Assembly: GCA_028278625.1 (NCBI GenBank)
Contig: JANQDY010000108.1
Coordinates: 1 to 43,552 of the forward strand
Length of the DNA: 43,552 bases
DNA from: Thermodesulfobacteriota bacterium
GTDB lineage: Bacteria > Desulfobacterota > DSM-4660 > Desulfatiglandales > Desulfatiglandaceae
Direction: 5' to 3'
Shown: positions 43,291 to 43,552 of the stretch, piece after piece
Numbering within the stretch: the first letter of the stretch is position 1
How the letters are laid out: the number at the start of each line of letters is the position of its first letter
The notes under the pieces: model-generated
Told to the model about the DNA's origin: nothing
Seen by the model: the letters and a program-made list of their open reading frames with translations, nothing else
The model's database searches: none
Translations under genes and position numbers: made by a program

Positions 43291-43552
43291 TCATTGAGCT
43301 TGAAAACATCTGCTTTTCCTATAACAAGGAGAAACCTGTACTGACAGACCTGACATTTTCCCTTTCCGAAGGGGAAAGAGCGGGTCTGATCGGATATAAC
43401 GGTAGCGGCAAGACCACCCTGCTCCATATCATTATGGGGCTCCTCACGCCTTCATCCGGGAAGATTCGGGTGTTGGGAAAGAGGGTTTTGAACAAAAAGG
43501 ATTTCTTCGAGGTCAGGCGCGCCATCGGTTTTCTGTTTCAGAACGCCGATGA
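43287..43552 (+). CDS. cbiO: ECF transporter ATPase CbiO/NikO, N-terminal part (cut by window edge)
   Basis: Eighty-eight codons are present. The frame starts at an ATGA overlap with the cbiQ stop codon (an in-frame ATG at 43272 would add five residues). The protein begins MIIELENICFSY, a standard opening for this ATPase. It reaches the Walker A motif GYNGSGKTT and the Q-loop (FLFQNADD) before the window ends. It hydrolyses ATP to drive nickel or cobalt uptake with CbiM and CbiQ. The Walker B and signature motifs lie beyond the edge. Confidence 0.9.
   Translation, partial: MIIELENICFSYNKEKPVLTDLTFSLSEGERAGLIGYNGSGKTTLLHIIMGLLTPSSGKIRVLGKRVLNKKDFFEVRRAIGFLFQNAD

Overview
The window looks like a chromosome segment of a strictly anaerobic Desulfobacterota (former Deltaproteobacteria) bacterium, probably a sulfate reducer or close relative. 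This is inferred from a DUF6178 protein typical of that phylum, an iron-sulfur flavoprotein, a reductive-dehalogenase-like protein, TRAP transport, and many PAS/receiver hybrid histidine kinases. I saw no rRNA, tRNA, CRISPR array, insertion sequence or phage gene.

Layout. (1) 1-7467, all minus strand: start of a chemoreceptor, an RsbW-like ATPase, an NtrC-type regulator next to a hybrid kinase, a DUF2459 lipoprotein with an iron-sulfur flavoprotein, and a lone receiver protein. (2) 7776-11676: an MFS transporter converges on a membrane-anchored reductive-dehalogenase-like protein that follows a TetR regulator; divergently, a strong promoter carrying three phased operator boxes drives a 59-residue membrane protein. 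(3) 11695-19615: a minus-strand cluster of dihydrolipoyl dehydrogenase, a glutaredoxin/degenerate radical-SAM fusion, an aryl-sulfotransferase-like propeller protein and a TRAP transporter, divergent from a FadR-type GntR regulator. TAATACATA boxes lie in both promoters. (4) 19716-24022: a DUF6178 protein, then a consensus promoter with a long leader and a chemoreceptor.

(5) 24100-38572: a signalling island. It has a 7TM sensor kinase, a lactonase-like metallo-hydrolase, a tandem CheX protein, and a minus-strand run of 4HB-HAMP-GAF hybrid kinase, CheR, CheB, a second hybrid kinase and an HD-GYP response regulator. No CheA or CheW is present. (6) 39133-43552: a nicotianamine-synthase-like gene divergent from an ECF nickel/cobalt transporter operon (DUF4198/NikK, CbiM/NikM, NikL-like, CbiQ and the start of CbiO). 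The shared intergenic region holds two promoters and an imperfect palindrome over the transporter promoter.

The most interesting systems are the metallophore-synthase/ECF-transporter pair at the right end and the GntR-TRAP-sulfotransferase-glutaredoxin-Lpd cluster. No searches could be run. Assignments rest on reading motifs and on recalled family knowledge. Several start codons were moved downstream where a better Shine-Dalgarno sequence was visible.
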